Below are positions 8,268 to 17,625 of a stretch of DNA of 64,000 bases, piece after piece. Under the pieces are notes generated by a model that had not been told where the DNA came from, ran no database searches, and saw nothing but the letters and a program-made list of their open reading frames with translations. A program made the position numbers and the translations under genes. Position 1 is the stretch's first letter; the number at the start of each line of letters is the position of its first letter. The DNA is from Chromohalobacter nigrandesensis. GTDB lineage: Bacteria; Pseudomonadota; Gammaproteobacteria; Pseudomonadales; Halomonadaceae. The stretch spans positions 124,001-188,000 of the forward strand of contig NZ_JAKGAM010000001.1 of the NCBI RefSeq assembly GCF_023061285.1, in the 5' to 3' direction.

Positions 8268-10463
8268 TCAACGATAGGAATAGTTGTAATAGCCGTAGGT
8301 GTACGCCGTGGCCGCCTTGCGCTCGAGCCCATTGAGGATCGCGCCTTTCACGCGTACCCCGCCGGTATCCAGACGCCGCATGGCAAGCTCGACTTCCTTG
8401 GGCGGATTGAGCTGGAAGCGCGCCACCATCAGGGTCGTACCCACACGCTTACCGATCACCGTGGCATCGGTTACCGCCAGCACCGGCGGCGAATCGACGA
8501 TCACCAGGTCGTAACGCTCGCTGGCCGTGGCCAGCAGCTCGGTGAAACGCGATGAAGCCAGCAGTTCCGAAGCGTTCGGCGGGACGACGCCACGCGCCAG
8601 ATACTCGAGCCCCTCGACGCTTTCCACGGGGCGCACCATTTCCGCCAAGGTGTGACGCCCAGCCAGAATCTCGCTCAAGCCATCTTCGGAAGGCCCTTTG
8701 AAGATCTTGTGCATCTGGCCCTTGCGCATGTCACCGTCGATCACCAGCACGCGTTGCCCATTCTGGGCGCATACCGCGGCCAGATTGGCGGCAATGAAGC
8801 TCTTGCCCACGCCAGGGCTCGGCCCGGTGATCATCAAGCGGTTATCGGTACTATCGAGCATCGCGAAATGCAGGCTGGTACGCAGGCTACGCAATGCCTC
8901 GATGGAGACATCCAGCGGCCGATGCCAGGCCAATAACCCCGCCGGCACGCTTTGCGAAAGACCACCGCGACGAATGCGCCGATTGAGTTTGTTCTGATCA
9001 TCCGACTTGGGCACGATGGCATAGACCGGTAACCCCAGTTGCTCGAGCTGGTCGGGACTTTCCAGGCCGCGATTGAACATCGCCCGCAACATCACTACTG
9101 CCACCGCGAAAGCCGCCCCGATCACGGTCGCCAGCGCGATGATCATCAGCTTGTTGGGCGACACCGGCCGCGGGAACGACTCCGAGTCGTCGAGCACCCG
9201 TACGTTACCCACCGTGCTCGCCTCGGCGATCTGCATCTCCTGCACCTTGTTGCGCAGTTGGACGTAAATCGCCTGATTGACCGTCACATCACGCTGCATG
9301 CGCAGTACTTCCTGCTGCGTTTCCGGCATGCCATCGATGCGGTCTTCCAAAGACGCCAGTTCTTTGTTGAGCTGCGCTTTTTTCTCCAGCAAGGCGGCAT
9401 AAGTCGGGTGGCTGGGCGTGAAGCGCCGCGAGATTTCCGCTTCGGAGAATTCCAGCTCATTGAGCTGCGTTTCCAAACTGACGACCCGGTCGAGCACCGA
9501 CTGGGTCTCCATGGAAATATCCACGCTGTTGTGATCGGAACGATAGGCATTGAGCTGGCCTTCGGCATCGGAAAGCTCGCCGCGCACCTCGGGCACCTGC
9601 TTGCTCAAGAACTCCAGGCTCTTGCGCGCTTCCTCGGACTGACGCTGGATGTTCTGGGTGACGTAGATATCGCCAATGGTCGAGAGAAGACGCTCCGCCC
9701 GCTCCGGCGAGGGATTGGTCAGACTCCAGGCGATAATCCCGGTGCCATTGCCCTGCTCCGCCACGCCAAAGTTGTCGCGCACCCTATCGACGGCTACCAC
9801 ACGCTGCTCGTGGGTGAGCTTGAAGGTCGCCCCCGGCGAGGCTGAGATCGACGCCACCTCGACGCCCACTGAACCGTCCAGGAACTCGGATTCCTCGCCG
9901 ACGCGCCCCTCGCCCAGTCGCTCACCGCGATAGTGCAGCGCATAACGTTGGTCATCGAGCACCTCGAGGGTGAAGGTTCGGCCCAGATAGCTCTCGGCGA
10001 CCGGCATTCCTGCTAGTCGGACGCTGTCATCCCCCCAGGCATATCCCCACTTCCTGGCAAAGGTCGGCGCGGGGATGCCCTGGCGATGGAGAAACCCGCC
10101 AATGACCGGCACGCGCACCGGTTCGACGCGCAGGTCTAGATTGAGAAGATCCACCGCTTTCCCGAGTACCATGCGCGATTGCATGATCTGCATTTCGGCA
10201 CGCGACGGTGGCAATTGCGGCATCATGGCGGATGCTGTGGCATCCGCGAGCGGATTCTTGGGAGTCTTGGTTTCCACCTGGACCAGGGAATCCGCCCGGA
10301 AAATAGGTGTGGCGAAGAACGCATAGGCCGCGCCGGTCAGCGCAAACAACACGATCAAACTCACCACCAGCCCCTTGGCATCGAACAAAAGGCCCAGAAT
10401 GCGGCCCAGTTCCATATCCTCGGAGGTCTTGCTCGCTTGCGGGGCAGGCACGTTCAGGTTCAT
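8268..10463 (-). CDS. wzc: Wzc-type polysaccharide co-polymerase and tyrosine autokinase
   Basis: A 731-aa inner-membrane protein controlling chain length and export together with Wza. It has an N-terminal Wzz domain with TM1 near residues 30-51, a coiled-coil periplasmic domain, a proline-rich PRPVSPNK motif just before TM2 (about 438-459), and a cytoplasmic BY-kinase domain. The kinase shows Walker A GPSPGVGKS (547-555), Walker A' VLVIDGDMRKG (572-582), Walker B DLVIVDSPP (652-660) and a tyrosine cluster with six Tyr in the last twelve residues. The ATG at 10463 gives the normal N-terminus; a longer frame has no family similarity. The cognate phosphatase gene wzb is not adjacent: a candidate lies at 22.6-23.0 kb. 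Confidence 0.95.
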   Translation of the reverse strand: MNLNVPAPQASKTSEDMELGRILGLLFDAKGLVVSLIVLFALTGAAYAFFATPIFRADSLVQVETKTPKNPLADATASAMMPQLPPSRAEMQIMQSRMVLGKAVDLLNLDLRVEPVRVPVIGGFLHRQGIPAPTFARKWGYAWGDDSVRLAGMPVAESYLGRTFTLEVLDDQRYALHYRGERLGEGRVGEESEFLDGSVGVEVASISASPGATFKLTHEQRVVAVDRVRDNFGVAEQGNGTGIIAWSLTNPSPERAERLLSTIGDIYVTQNIQRQSEEARKSLEFLSKQVPEVRGELSDAEGQLNAYRSDHNSVDISMETQSVLDRVVSLETQLNELEFSEAEISRRFTPSHPTYAALLEKKAQLNKELASLEDRIDGMPETQQEVLRMQRDVTVNQAIYVQLRNKVQEMQIAEASTVGNVRVLDDSESFPRPVSPNKLMIIALATVIGAAFAVAVVMLRAMFNRGLESPDQLEQLGLPVYAIVPKSDDQNKLNRRIRRGGLSQSVPAGLLAWHRPLDVSIEALRSLRTSLHFAMLDSTDNRLMITGPSPGVGKSFIAANLAAVCAQNGQRVLVIDGDMRKGQMHKIFKGPSEDGLSEILAGRHTLAEMVRPVESVEGLEYLARGVVPPNASELLASSRFTELLATASERYDLVIVDSPPVLAVTDATVIGKRVGTTLMVARFQLNPPKEVELAMRRLDTGGVRVKGAILNGLERKAATAYTYGYYNYSYR

Positions 10464-10563
10464 AGAATTCCCACTCCATGAGAATGTGGGGCCGAGGCCC
10501 GGCGCCACTTCGAACCAACGGACGTTGGGCGACAGCGGCAGCAGGCCCCGAGGCAATTACGAC

Positions 10564-11730
10564 TTACTGATTGTCATCGATGTCTTGAATGTCACGCGTG
10601 GCCTGCGTCAGCTGATAGATCGCTGTCACACTCGGCAGAATCTGGCTGATAACGCGGTTCCAACGCGCGATCGGTGCGGCGGTGACATACACCACATCGG
10701 TGGGCTGCAGAATGAATTCCGACCCCAGCACGAAGGAGACCGCATTCTTGGCGTTGAGCTGGTAGACGGTCGCGAAGGTATCGCTGTCGACATCGTGATT
10801 ACGTCGAATCACGAAGATACCCGAGGCATCGGCGCTGTTTTCGTTGATACCGCCGGCCTGGGCCAAGGCATTGGTCAGCGAGAAGCGCGTATTGGGCATC
10901 GGTACGGCAGTCGGCTCGTTGACCTCGCCCATCACATAGACCTGCTGATTACCCACTTCAGGCACATGCAGAACATCGCCATCCTGCAGCAACAGGTTCT
11001 GATCGAGATCGCCATTGACCAACATGTCATAGACCGACAGACGCATTTCCTTGCCATCGCGAGTCAATACCACGTCGTGCCAATCCCCTCCTTGGGTCAA
11101 ACCTCCCACGTTGCTGAGCGCATCCAACACTCGTAGCGGCACGTTGGTGATCGGCTGAGCACCGGCGTTCTCGACCTGCCCGGTCACGTAGGCTTTCTGG
11201 GCATTGAAGGCGGCAATCTTCACATCTACCTGGGGCTGCGCGATGTAGCCTTCCAGGCGTCGCTGAATCTCCCCGCGGACATCGCGTACGGTGCGTCCCG
11301 CGACGTCCACCTGGCCGATGTAGGGATAGAAGATAGTGCCGTCCGAATGCACGACGTTGCCCGACTCGACAGCGCTACGCTCGCTCCCGGCGGGAATCGT
11401 CAATTCAGGATGGTCGTACACCACCACGTTGAGCACATCGCCGCGACCGATCATATAGTCGTAGCCGACCTCGTTTTCGGGCGTCGCATCCTCGGCGTAC
11501 TCGAACAGCGAATCGCGCAACTCGTCTTCCGTCGCCGCCAGCGTCTTGACCAGGCTCGGGGTAATCGCCTTGATCTCGATATTGTCGGAGATGTCTTCTC
11601 CCTGCGTATCAGCCTCATAATCGATGTTTCCACCCGGCGCAAACGCACAGCCCGATAGCGCCACCATGAAAGAAAGCCCCAGCAGCGGCTTTCTCCACCC
11701 CGAACGATATTCCATGCGGCTTACAGTCAT
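10564..11730 (-). CDS. wza: Wza-type outer-membrane polysaccharide export lipoprotein
   Basis: A 388-aa precursor of the outer-membrane export channel. The signal peptide ends in a lipobox (ALSGC, lipidated Cys28). The poly-export domain follows with YMIGRGDVLNVVVYDHPEL and a GTIFYPYIGQVDVAGRTV segment, then SLBB repeats (KAYVTGQVENAG; QVYVMGEVNEP). The ATG at 11730 is chosen because it gives the lipoprotein signal and has GAGGG seven bases upstream; earlier in-frame ATGs (11751 and before) would lengthen the signal peptide. The gene precedes wzc by about 100 bp. Its leader holds an ops element 48 bp before the start. Confidence 0.94.
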   Translation of the reverse strand: MTVSRMEYRSGWRKPLLGLSFMVALSGCAFAPGGNIDYEADTQGEDISDNIEIKAITPSLVKTLAATEDELRDSLFEYAEDATPENEVGYDYMIGRGDVLNVVVYDHPELTIPAGSERSAVESGNVVHSDGTIFYPYIGQVDVAGRTVRDVRGEIQRRLEGYIAQPQVDVKIAAFNAQKAYVTGQVENAGAQPITNVPLRVLDALSNVGGLTQGGDWHDVVLTRDGKEMRLSVYDMLVNGDLDQNLLLQDGDVLHVPEVGNQQVYVMGEVNEPTAVPMPNTRFSLTNALAQAGGINENSADASGIFVIRRNHDVDSDTFATVYQLNAKNAVSFVLGSEFILQPTDVVYVTAAPIARWNRVISQILPSVTAIYQLTQATRDIQDIDDNQ

Positions 11731-11778
11731 GCCGATTCCCTCACTCGTCATTTTGTTAGGGTTTACAATTCTTTTACC

Positions 11779-11790
11779 CACGCTACCGCC
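11779..11790 (-). promoter_or_regulatory. ops element (RfaH recruitment site) in the wza leader
   Basis: On the minus strand the leader reads GGCGGTAGCGTG, exactly the ops core of JUMPstart sequences. It is preceded by CTCCAGG, which matches the 3' part of the JUMPstart consensus. It lies 48 bp upstream of the wza start codon in the direction of transcription. In enterobacteria this element pauses RNA polymerase and recruits RfaH to suppress polarity in long surface-polysaccharide operons. The same 12-mer occurs at 61919-61930 before the second locus. The match is seen directly; RfaH dependence is inferred. Confidence 0.85.
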
Positions 11791-12123
11791 CTGGAGCGAC
11801 ACCAAATCTCCCGGGCCATACCACTAATTTTTCAAACATCCTTATTTACCTGGATACTGCGACACGAAATCTCTTGCGCTACGTACTCTTTAAACACGCA
11901 CCTTTAAAATTGAGCGCCTCTTTCTTGCTTGCATAATTCTCTTTTCGCGGACTTCATTCTATGCACTGTGTAACGTTTCATAGGCTGAATTTACACAATG
12001 CTTACATTGGATTTTACTCGTCGCTAATTCGCGCCTTTTAGTCAAAAAACTCATTCATCCAGGATGAGAACCTGACTACACAGCAGTACGAGATAACTCA
12101 TTCTCTAGACCCAGGAATGAAAC
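11791..12123. other. AT-rich leader/promoter region of wza
   Basis: About 330 bp without a supported coding sequence between the ops element and the end of the sugar transferase gene. It is markedly AT-rich from about 11820 to 12070, as expected for a promoter and leader on the minus strand. I could not pick a convincing -35/-10 pair by eye. Confidence 0.4.
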
Positions 12124-12144
12124 GCCCCCGCACGAGACGAGGGC
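12124..12144 (-). terminator. Candidate terminator hairpin after the wbaP-like gene
   Basis: On the minus strand a 7-bp stem (GCCCTCG / CGGGGGC, one G-T pair) with a 7-nt loop is followed by GTTTCATT, 54 bp after the stop of the sugar transferase gene. The T tail is short, so termination may be partial. It would separate the initiating transferase transcript from the ops-controlled wza operon. Confidence 0.4.
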
Positions 12145-12197
12145 ACCAGAGCCTGTTTTCAGATATCGAAAAACCAACGAACGAGGACAGATACGCC

Positions 12198-13553
12198 TCA
12201 GCGTGCCCCGAACCCGGTCGTGACCGTCTTCAACGTGCGCAGCAGAATCAGCACGTCGAGCCATAGCGAGAAATGCTTGATGTAATAAAAGTCGTACTGC
12301 AGCTTGACGGTCATGCCATCGACTTCCGCCGCGTAACCCTGCTCGACCTGGGCCCAGCCCGAGATCCCCGGCTTGACGACATGGCGATAACTGAAAAACG
12401 GAACGTCCTGCTCGTACCACTGCGAGAGATCCATCGACTCCGGGCGCGGGCCAATAAAACTCATGTCGCCCTTGAGCACATTGAGAAGCTGCGGCAGCTC
12501 ATCCAGGCGGTACTTGCGAATGATCTTGCCCACGGGCGTGATGCGCGGGTCGTCCTCTCCGGACGTAAATCCCTTGCCTTCGAGGTCGCTATACATGCTG
12601 CGGAACTTGTAGATACGAAACGGCACCCCGCGATGCCCCATACGCCATTGCACGAACAGTGCCGGCCCCGGGCTGTCATGGCGAATGGCCCAAGCCGTGC
12701 CCAGCATGATGGGGGCCAGCAGCGGCAACAGCAGCAAGGCACCGCACAAATCCAGGCCACGCTTGCAAGCGCTATACAGCGGCGACGGCAACAATGAAGT
12801 CAGCTCCGTATCCGCCAGATGCTCGAGCTTGACACGGCCGGTACGCGACTCGTCGATCTGCTTGATCTGGTACACCGGAATGCCATTCAGCGTGCACTTG
12901 GTCAGAAAGCGCATCCACTCATGATTGAGGGCGTCGCTGCGTAGATCCGCGACGATGCCATCGATACGCTGCGCTCCCAGGCGCGGCACTTCGAGACGAT
13001 GCAGCCCGCTCTCTTCGGTCTCGACGAGGTGTCGCGCCTCGCCCAACGGCACCACGGCAAAGCGCGGACGCCGAAACCGCTGCACCCCCGCATAGCCCAG
13101 GAAAAACCACACCAGGCTCGCGGCGTAACCGCCCCACAGCACGCTTGCGTCAAAGCGCTCGGCACCGAGCAACAGCGCCCAGGTCGCCGCAAACAGCACA
13201 CTGGCCAGCGGCACGACATACATCGACGCCTGCGTACCGGGGAAACGCGTCATGCGGTGCAAGACGAACAGCGTCACCAGAAACGCCGCCCCCACCGCCC
13301 ACAGCGTCATGGCAAGCCCCGGCGCCATGTCACGCCAGACGTCTCCGCCATGCACTATCAGCGGCGGCACCATCACAACCGCCGGTAACCCCACTACGAA
13401 ATGGAAAGGCATGCCCATCAGGCACTGTTCGTACCAACGTGAATGGCGACGCTCATAACGCGTGTCGAACGCCTTGCCACTCGACACTAACGACTCGCTC
13501 CCCGCCCACGCCGAACGATCCATCTGCTCGAACACTTTATGCTTATTGAACAT
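12198..13553 (-). CDS. Undecaprenyl-phosphate sugar phosphotransferase (WbaP/WcaJ type)
   Basis: A 451-aa polyprenyl-phosphate hexose-1-phosphate transferase that starts repeat-unit synthesis. The N-terminal half holds four or so membrane helices and a central cytoplasmic domain; the C-terminal catalytic domain shows KRGLDLCGALLLLPLLAP, the DSPGPALFVQWRMGHRG segment, YKFRSMY, and DELPQLLNVLKGDMSFIGPRP. The start at 13553 (MFNKHKVFEQ) has AGGTGG about nine bases upstream; an alternative at 13622 is less well supported. It is the first gene on the minus strand next to a divergent beta-helix gene. Hexose is the usual substrate for this long form, but the sugar is not provable here. Confidence 0.88.
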   Translation of the reverse strand: MFNKHKVFEQMDRSAWAGSESLVSSGKAFDTRYERRHSRWYEQCLMGMPFHFVVGLPAVVMVPPLIVHGGDVWRDMAPGLAMTLWAVGAAFLVTLFVLHRMTRFPGTQASMYVVPLASVLFAATWALLLGAERFDASVLWGGYAASLVWFFLGYAGVQRFRRPRFAVVPLGEARHLVETEESGLHRLEVPRLGAQRIDGIVADLRSDALNHEWMRFLTKCTLNGIPVYQIKQIDESRTGRVKLEHLADTELTSLLPSPLYSACKRGLDLCGALLLLPLLAPIMLGTAWAIRHDSPGPALFVQWRMGHRGVPFRIYKFRSMYSDLEGKGFTSGEDDPRITPVGKIIRKYRLDELPQLLNVLKGDMSFIGPRPESMDLSQWYEQDVPFFSYRHVVKPGISGWAQVEQGYAAEVDGMTVKLQYDFYYIKHFSLWLDVLILLRTLKTVTTGFGAR

Positions 13554-13900
13554 GATTGGCGCCACCTTTTCAGTGTCCCGTGCCGCCCTTTTAAAGGCAT
13601 AAAAAAATCGGGTTTTCGCCAAACAAGTTACAAAGTGTTTATCTACACAGCCAGACGGTTTTAATGGTTAATACACTCCCATATCATTCATGCCTCAAAA
13701 CGCCAAAAGCGTATGTCAAAACCCAGTCGCACCTTATGCTTACAACGCTATAATCAATCAACACCAAGCCGACTCATTAAACATTATCAACATCCCTCAT
13801 CACGCACTCACCACAAATAACGAAAAACAACCAAAATAAATAAAAATGAGAAAAACGAGCTATCGAGAAGGAAAGGTTTCAACATATCGCCCGACGAAAT
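13554..13900. other. AT-rich divergent intergenic region
   Basis: About 350 bp between the minus-strand sugar transferase gene and the plus-strand beta-helix gene. It is strongly AT-rich from 13620 to 13860, in contrast with both flanking genes, and should hold two divergent promoters. No coding sequence or RNA gene is evident. Confidence 0.4.
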
Positions 13901-13919
13901 ATCGCCTACGCTAGGCGAT
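13901..13919. promoter_or_regulatory. Perfect inverted repeat upstream of the beta-helix gene
   Basis: ATCGCCT and AGGCGAT form a perfect 7-bp inverted repeat around a 5-bp spacer, ending 17 bp before the ATG of the beta-helix gene. It could be an operator or an RNA hairpin in the leader close to the AGGGAG ribosome binding site. Its function is not known. Confidence 0.4.
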
Positions 13920-13936
13920 TATGTCAGGGAGATCAC

Positions 13937-16087
13937 ATGAACACTTCGAGAAGACGGCTCTTGGCTCGCCTACTCCAGGGCGGCGCCGTATTGACGGCCG
14001 CCGGTCTATTGCCGACTCACACAGTCGGCATGGAAAAAAACGCGGCAAACATGGAAAACAAAGACAAGAAGGAAAATACCAAGCAGGAAGGATCGGCGCA
14101 GGCGCGCCAAGTGGCCTCCATCGCCGAGATGCAGGCGCTGGACGTTGCCCGCCTGCCAAACGGGCAACGCATCGAGGTGGCTGGTTACTATGCGGGGGAA
14201 ACACTCGGTGGTGGGAGCTTCATCTGGTACGCCAATGAACAACGCGAGGAAAACGGCGGCACCTGCTTTCGTGCCCACGACCAGGCCGGTGGGCGCTTTC
14301 TGCGGCGCCTCGACGACGCACTGACGCCCGGCATGTTCGGCGCACGCGGAGATGGCAGCGATCAGTACGCCGCCTTGAAGCGTCTCGCACAGGCCGCCAA
14401 CAGCCAGCAGCGTGATGTCGTCTTTCCCGCCGGCGACTTCGCCCTTTCGGAAGCGGGCTTGCGCTTCGAAGGCATCCGCATAACCGGCGCCGGCGCTTCA
14501 CGCACGCAACTACGCTACACCGGCGACGCCCTGGGCTCGCTGGTCGAAATTCACGATGGTGCACGTATTTCCGGCTTCACGCTGGACGGCAATGTCAGCG
14601 ACGACCCCGAGCGCTGGAGTTCATCCAACTACGATGCCTTCACCGGCTGCCTGCCGCTGGATCTACGCGGCCGCGACGTCAGCGCCCTTGACATGGTCTG
14701 CCGTGGTTCGCCCGTTGCCTGCATACGCGTGGAGGCCCGCCATTTCACGCTGCGAGACGTGAGCACCGAACGCGCACGCGGCAACTTCGGCGACGGCATC
14801 TTCGTCGTCGACTCCCACGACGGCATTGTCGAACGCTGCCAGGCACGCGACTTCACGCGCATCGGCTTCGTTGCCGACACCTACGGCGAGAGCCCGGAAC
14901 ACATGCTCAGCGAGCGCATCGACTTCATCGACTGCCTCGCCGAAAACGGCCATCACGCCAGCGTCGATTACGGCGACGCCGAATACAATGCCGGCTACTG
15001 GGCCGAAAACAGCCACGCGGTGCGCTTTATAGACTGCCGCTCACGCCAGACGACGCATCACGGATTCGTCGCCACCACTGGACGCGCCCCGTCGCTCGGC
15101 ACCGGACACTTCACCCTGCGCGGCTGTATCGCCGAGACCACAGCCGTAGGGTATTTGCTCAGCGACCTGCACGACGTCCCCGTGCGGCATGCCGTCGACG
15201 CCTGCCAAGCACGTGAGGTCGACAAGGGGTTTTGTATCGAAATGACGCTCCCCACCAGCCGCCTCACCGGTCAGCGCATTACCACGGAACTACGTGGCAC
15301 GCGACGCAGTGGCAGCACCCTGGCGTTGGAAGGGGGCGGACACATCGATATCCGCCACCTCGACGAAACCTGGCACGTATTCAACGAAAAGCGCCATGAC
15401 AGCGTACGCGCTAGTTACGCCTCGATTGTCTCGGCGGGTGGCTTCAAAGGCGAGCTGCATCTTGCCAATTTCCAGAGCCGACACAGCGACACCGATGCCC
15501 CCGTGGGCTGCAAACTCATCGGCCAATCGCACCTGCGCGACTTCACGCTGAGCGGCACACAGGCGCGGCTCTTTCATGTCCCGGCCGAACGCATCAGCCT
15601 CCAAGACTGCGAGATCCCCGCCGGCTGGATCAAAGCCTTCGACACGCTCGACGTGGACGCCTGCCGGCTCGGCGACGACGTGCCCCGCTTCGATATCTTC
15701 GATACCACGCAGCATCACCGTTACCGCCACTGCCGGTTCGACTTCACCCCCGGTGGCGGGCATCTCTACCTGCACAACAGCGACAAGCGCAATGCACGGC
15801 ATGTAGTGCGCTTCGAACGTTGCCGCTTCAAGAAAGACCTCGCCCAGCACGGCCACATGATTACCCTCGACGCTGCGCCCGGCGTCTTCCTCGCCCCTGA
15901 AAGCAACTACCTCACCTTCCGCGACTGCACCTTCGAGAACACCGGCCACGCCACCGACACCCCCGCGATACGCACCCTGCAGCGCCCACCGCAAGCAGCG
16001 CTGACCGGGTACGGCAATCGCAAAAACGCCACCCTCAATACCCTCACCGCCTTCGAACACGATGACAGCCTCATGGCCGACGGCTGA
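13937..16087 (+). CDS. Tat-exported right-handed parallel beta-helix protein
   Basis: A 716-aa protein predicted to be exported and to fold as a right-handed beta-helix, as in polysaccharide lyases, hydrolases and epimerases. The N-terminus carries a twin-arginine stretch (SRRRLLARLL, Arg5-Arg7) followed by a hydrophobic segment (about 13-25). A charged Lys/Asn/Glu linker follows (about 32-55). The body has pectate-lyase-superfamily features: MFGARGDGSDQYAALKRLAQ, VVFPAGDFALS, GIRITGAGASRTQL, and many rungs ending in Asp/Cys turns. AGGGAG precedes the ATG. It diverges from the exopolysaccharide operon, so a role in trimming or modifying that polymer in the periplasm is plausible. No catalytic triad can be assigned by eye. 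Confidence 0.72.
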   Translation: MNTSRRRLLARLLQGGAVLTAAGLLPTHTVGMEKNAANMENKDKKENTKQEGSAQARQVASIAEMQALDVARLPNGQRIEVAGYYAGETLGGGSFIWYANEQREENGGTCFRAHDQAGGRFLRRLDDALTPGMFGARGDGSDQYAALKRLAQAANSQQRDVVFPAGDFALSEAGLRFEGIRITGAGASRTQLRYTGDALGSLVEIHDGARISGFTLDGNVSDDPERWSSSNYDAFTGCLPLDLRGRDVSALDMVCRGSPVACIRVEARHFTLRDVSTERARGNFGDGIFVVDSHDGIVERCQARDFTRIGFVADTYGESPEHMLSERIDFIDCLAENGHHASVDYGDAEYNAGYWAENSHAVRFIDCRSRQTTHHGFVATTGRAPSLGTGHFTLRGCIAETTAVGYLLSDLHDVPVRHAVDACQAREVDKGFCIEMTLPTSRLTGQRITTELRGTRRSGSTLALEGGGHIDIRHLDETWHVFNEKRHDSVRASYASIVSAGGFKGELHLANFQSRHSDTDAPVGCKLIGQSHLRDFTLSGTQARLFHVPAERISLQDCEIPAGWIKAFDTLDVDACRLGDDVPRFDIFDTTQHHRYRHCRFDFTPGGGHLYLHNSDKRNARHVVRFERCRFKKDLAQHGHMITLDAAPGVFLAPESNYLTFRDCTFENTGHATDTPAIRTLQRPPQAALTGYGNRKNATLNTLTAFEHDDSLMADG

Positions 16088-16136
16088 CACCGTGGTTAAA
16101 TCTCGCTCCACAAACGCCCCACCCCACACACGAAAA

Positions 16137-16155
16137 CGGCCCCAAAAAGGGGCCG
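16137..16155. terminator. Rho-independent terminator (shared hairpin type)
   Basis: CGGCCCC-AAAAA-GGGGCCG is a perfect 7-bp stem, 50 bp after the stop of the beta-helix gene. It is flanked by AAAA on the left and a weak T-containing tail on the right. An identical hairpin with the same left flank (acacacgaaaa) lies at 22532-22550, and imperfect versions lie at 23150 and 24420. Confidence 0.75.
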
Positions 16156-16298
16156 CTATTAATTAGAACGCTTCTCTCCTTTTATTCGAACACTATCCAC
16201 TTCGATACTCGAGTTGACGGGGATGGACAGGGTCCACCGGCGACTGCCCGCCATTTCCGCAATTACAAATCCGTTTATTACAAAAACAGGACAACACC

Positions 16299-17597
16299 AT
16301 GAAACTCTCCCTCCTCCTCGACTGGCGCTTGCACGTCATGGTGGCGGTTGCCTCCTTGATCTCGGAAGCCATCGGCATCATCAAGATCCCCCTCGGGCCA
16401 GGCAGTTTGCTGCTGTTGCCGCTGTTTTACGCCTTCATCATCGGCCTGCTGGTCAATCCTCACCTCTTTTCGGCGACCTCGCGGCTGGTGCCGGTGAAGC
16501 TGAGTACGGCGGCGGCGCCCATCATCTTGCTGTCGATCATGCCCTTCATCGCTCGGTTCGGCTCCACGATCGGGCCTGCCATCGATCAGATACTCAGCGC
16601 AGGGCCTGCCCTGGTCCTGCAGGAGTTGGGGAACCTGGGCACCATGCTGATCGCCATGCCGTTTGCGGTACTCGTCCTGAAGATGGGCCGTGAAGCCATC
16701 GGCGCGACGTATTCCATCGCCCGCGAGCCCAACATCGCCATCATCTCCGACAAATACGGACTCAAGGGCCCCGAAGGCATCGGGGTCATGGGAGTCTATG
16801 TCGTGGGCACCATGTTCGGCACCCTGTGGTTCGCGCTCATGGCCGGTTACCTGACGACGCTCGATATCTTCGATCCCCGCGCATTGGCCATGGCCTGCGG
16901 CGTGGGCAGTGGCAGCATGGTCGCGGCCTGTTCAGGCGCCATTGCCGGGGCCCTGCCGGAAATGCGCGATGAGCTACTGGCCTTTGCCGGCGCCAGCAAC
17001 CTGCTGACCTACGCCACCGGCCTGTATATTTCGCTGTTCATCGCTTTGCCGGTGGCAGAACGCATCTTCAAATGGTGTTCCGGCCGGCACGTGGCGACAT
17101 CCACAGGCGCCAAGGCGACGGCCGAGCCTGACGTTGCCACGGCCCCGAGCGAGGAAGAGCGTCCCGAGCATCACCTCGGCCAGACCGCCATCGTGATGGC
17201 CGTGGTATGCGTGGTGGCCTGGGTCAGCAATACCATCAACGGCGGCTCCCTCCTGGAGGCCTTGCCGGGCATGGTGATCCTTTACGCCATGACCATGCTG
17301 GGGCTTCTCATCACGCGCTTCGCGCCCTTCTATCTGCCCGGCGTGGCCTGGGTGTCGCTGGTCAGCATCGCCGTGACCCTGCCCTGGTTCCCCGGCAACG
17401 CCTGGATCGTGGCGCAGCTTCAATCCGTGAGCTTTTTGGCCATCGTGACGCCGGTACTCGCCTATGCAGGTCTGGCGCTCTCGCCCCGCGAGTTCACCAT
17501 GTTCCGCCAGGTCGGCTGGAAGCTGATCATCGTGTCGCTGCTGGTGTTCACGGGTACCTTCATCGGCTCGGCCATCGTGGCCCAGGCGCTTTTGTAA
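16299..17597 (+). CDS. DUF3100-like integral membrane transporter
   Basis: A 432-aa membrane protein with about ten hydrophobic segments split by a hydrophilic loop near residues 260-290. Features include EAIGIIKIPLGPGSLLLLP at the start, a central GVGSGSMVAACSGAIAGALP stretch, and internal similarity of the two halves. I recognise the pattern as DUF3100-type putative permeases, which commonly neighbour M20 amidohydrolases. The ATG has AGGAC upstream. The next gene follows after 28 bp, so they are probably co-transcribed, and the permease likely imports the amidohydrolase substrate. The substrate is unknown. Confidence 0.68.
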   Translation: MKLSLLLDWRLHVMVAVASLISEAIGIIKIPLGPGSLLLLPLFYAFIIGLLVNPHLFSATSRLVPVKLSTAAAPIILLSIMPFIARFGSTIGPAIDQILSAGPALVLQELGNLGTMLIAMPFAVLVLKMGREAIGATYSIAREPNIAIISDKYGLKGPEGIGVMGVYVVGTMFGTLWFALMAGYLTTLDIFDPRALAMACGVGSGSMVAACSGAIAGALPEMRDELLAFAGASNLLTYATGLYISLFIALPVAERIFKWCSGRHVATSTGAKATAEPDVATAPSEEERPEHHLGQTAIVMAVVCVVAWVSNTINGGSLLEALPGMVILYAMTMLGLLITRFAPFYLPGVAWVSLVSIAVTLPWFPGNAWIVAQLQSVSFLAIVTPVLAYAGLALSPREFTMFRQVGWKLIIVSLLVFTGTFIGSAIVAQALL

Positions 17598-17625
17598 CGC
17601 CATGAAAGGAGACAAGGAGACCCTG

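Noticed and set aside
15290-16129. 279-codon minus-strand frame opposite the beta-helix gene
   Set aside because: Antisense shadow with no motif; the plus-strand frame is longer, has a ribosome binding site and a signal peptide.
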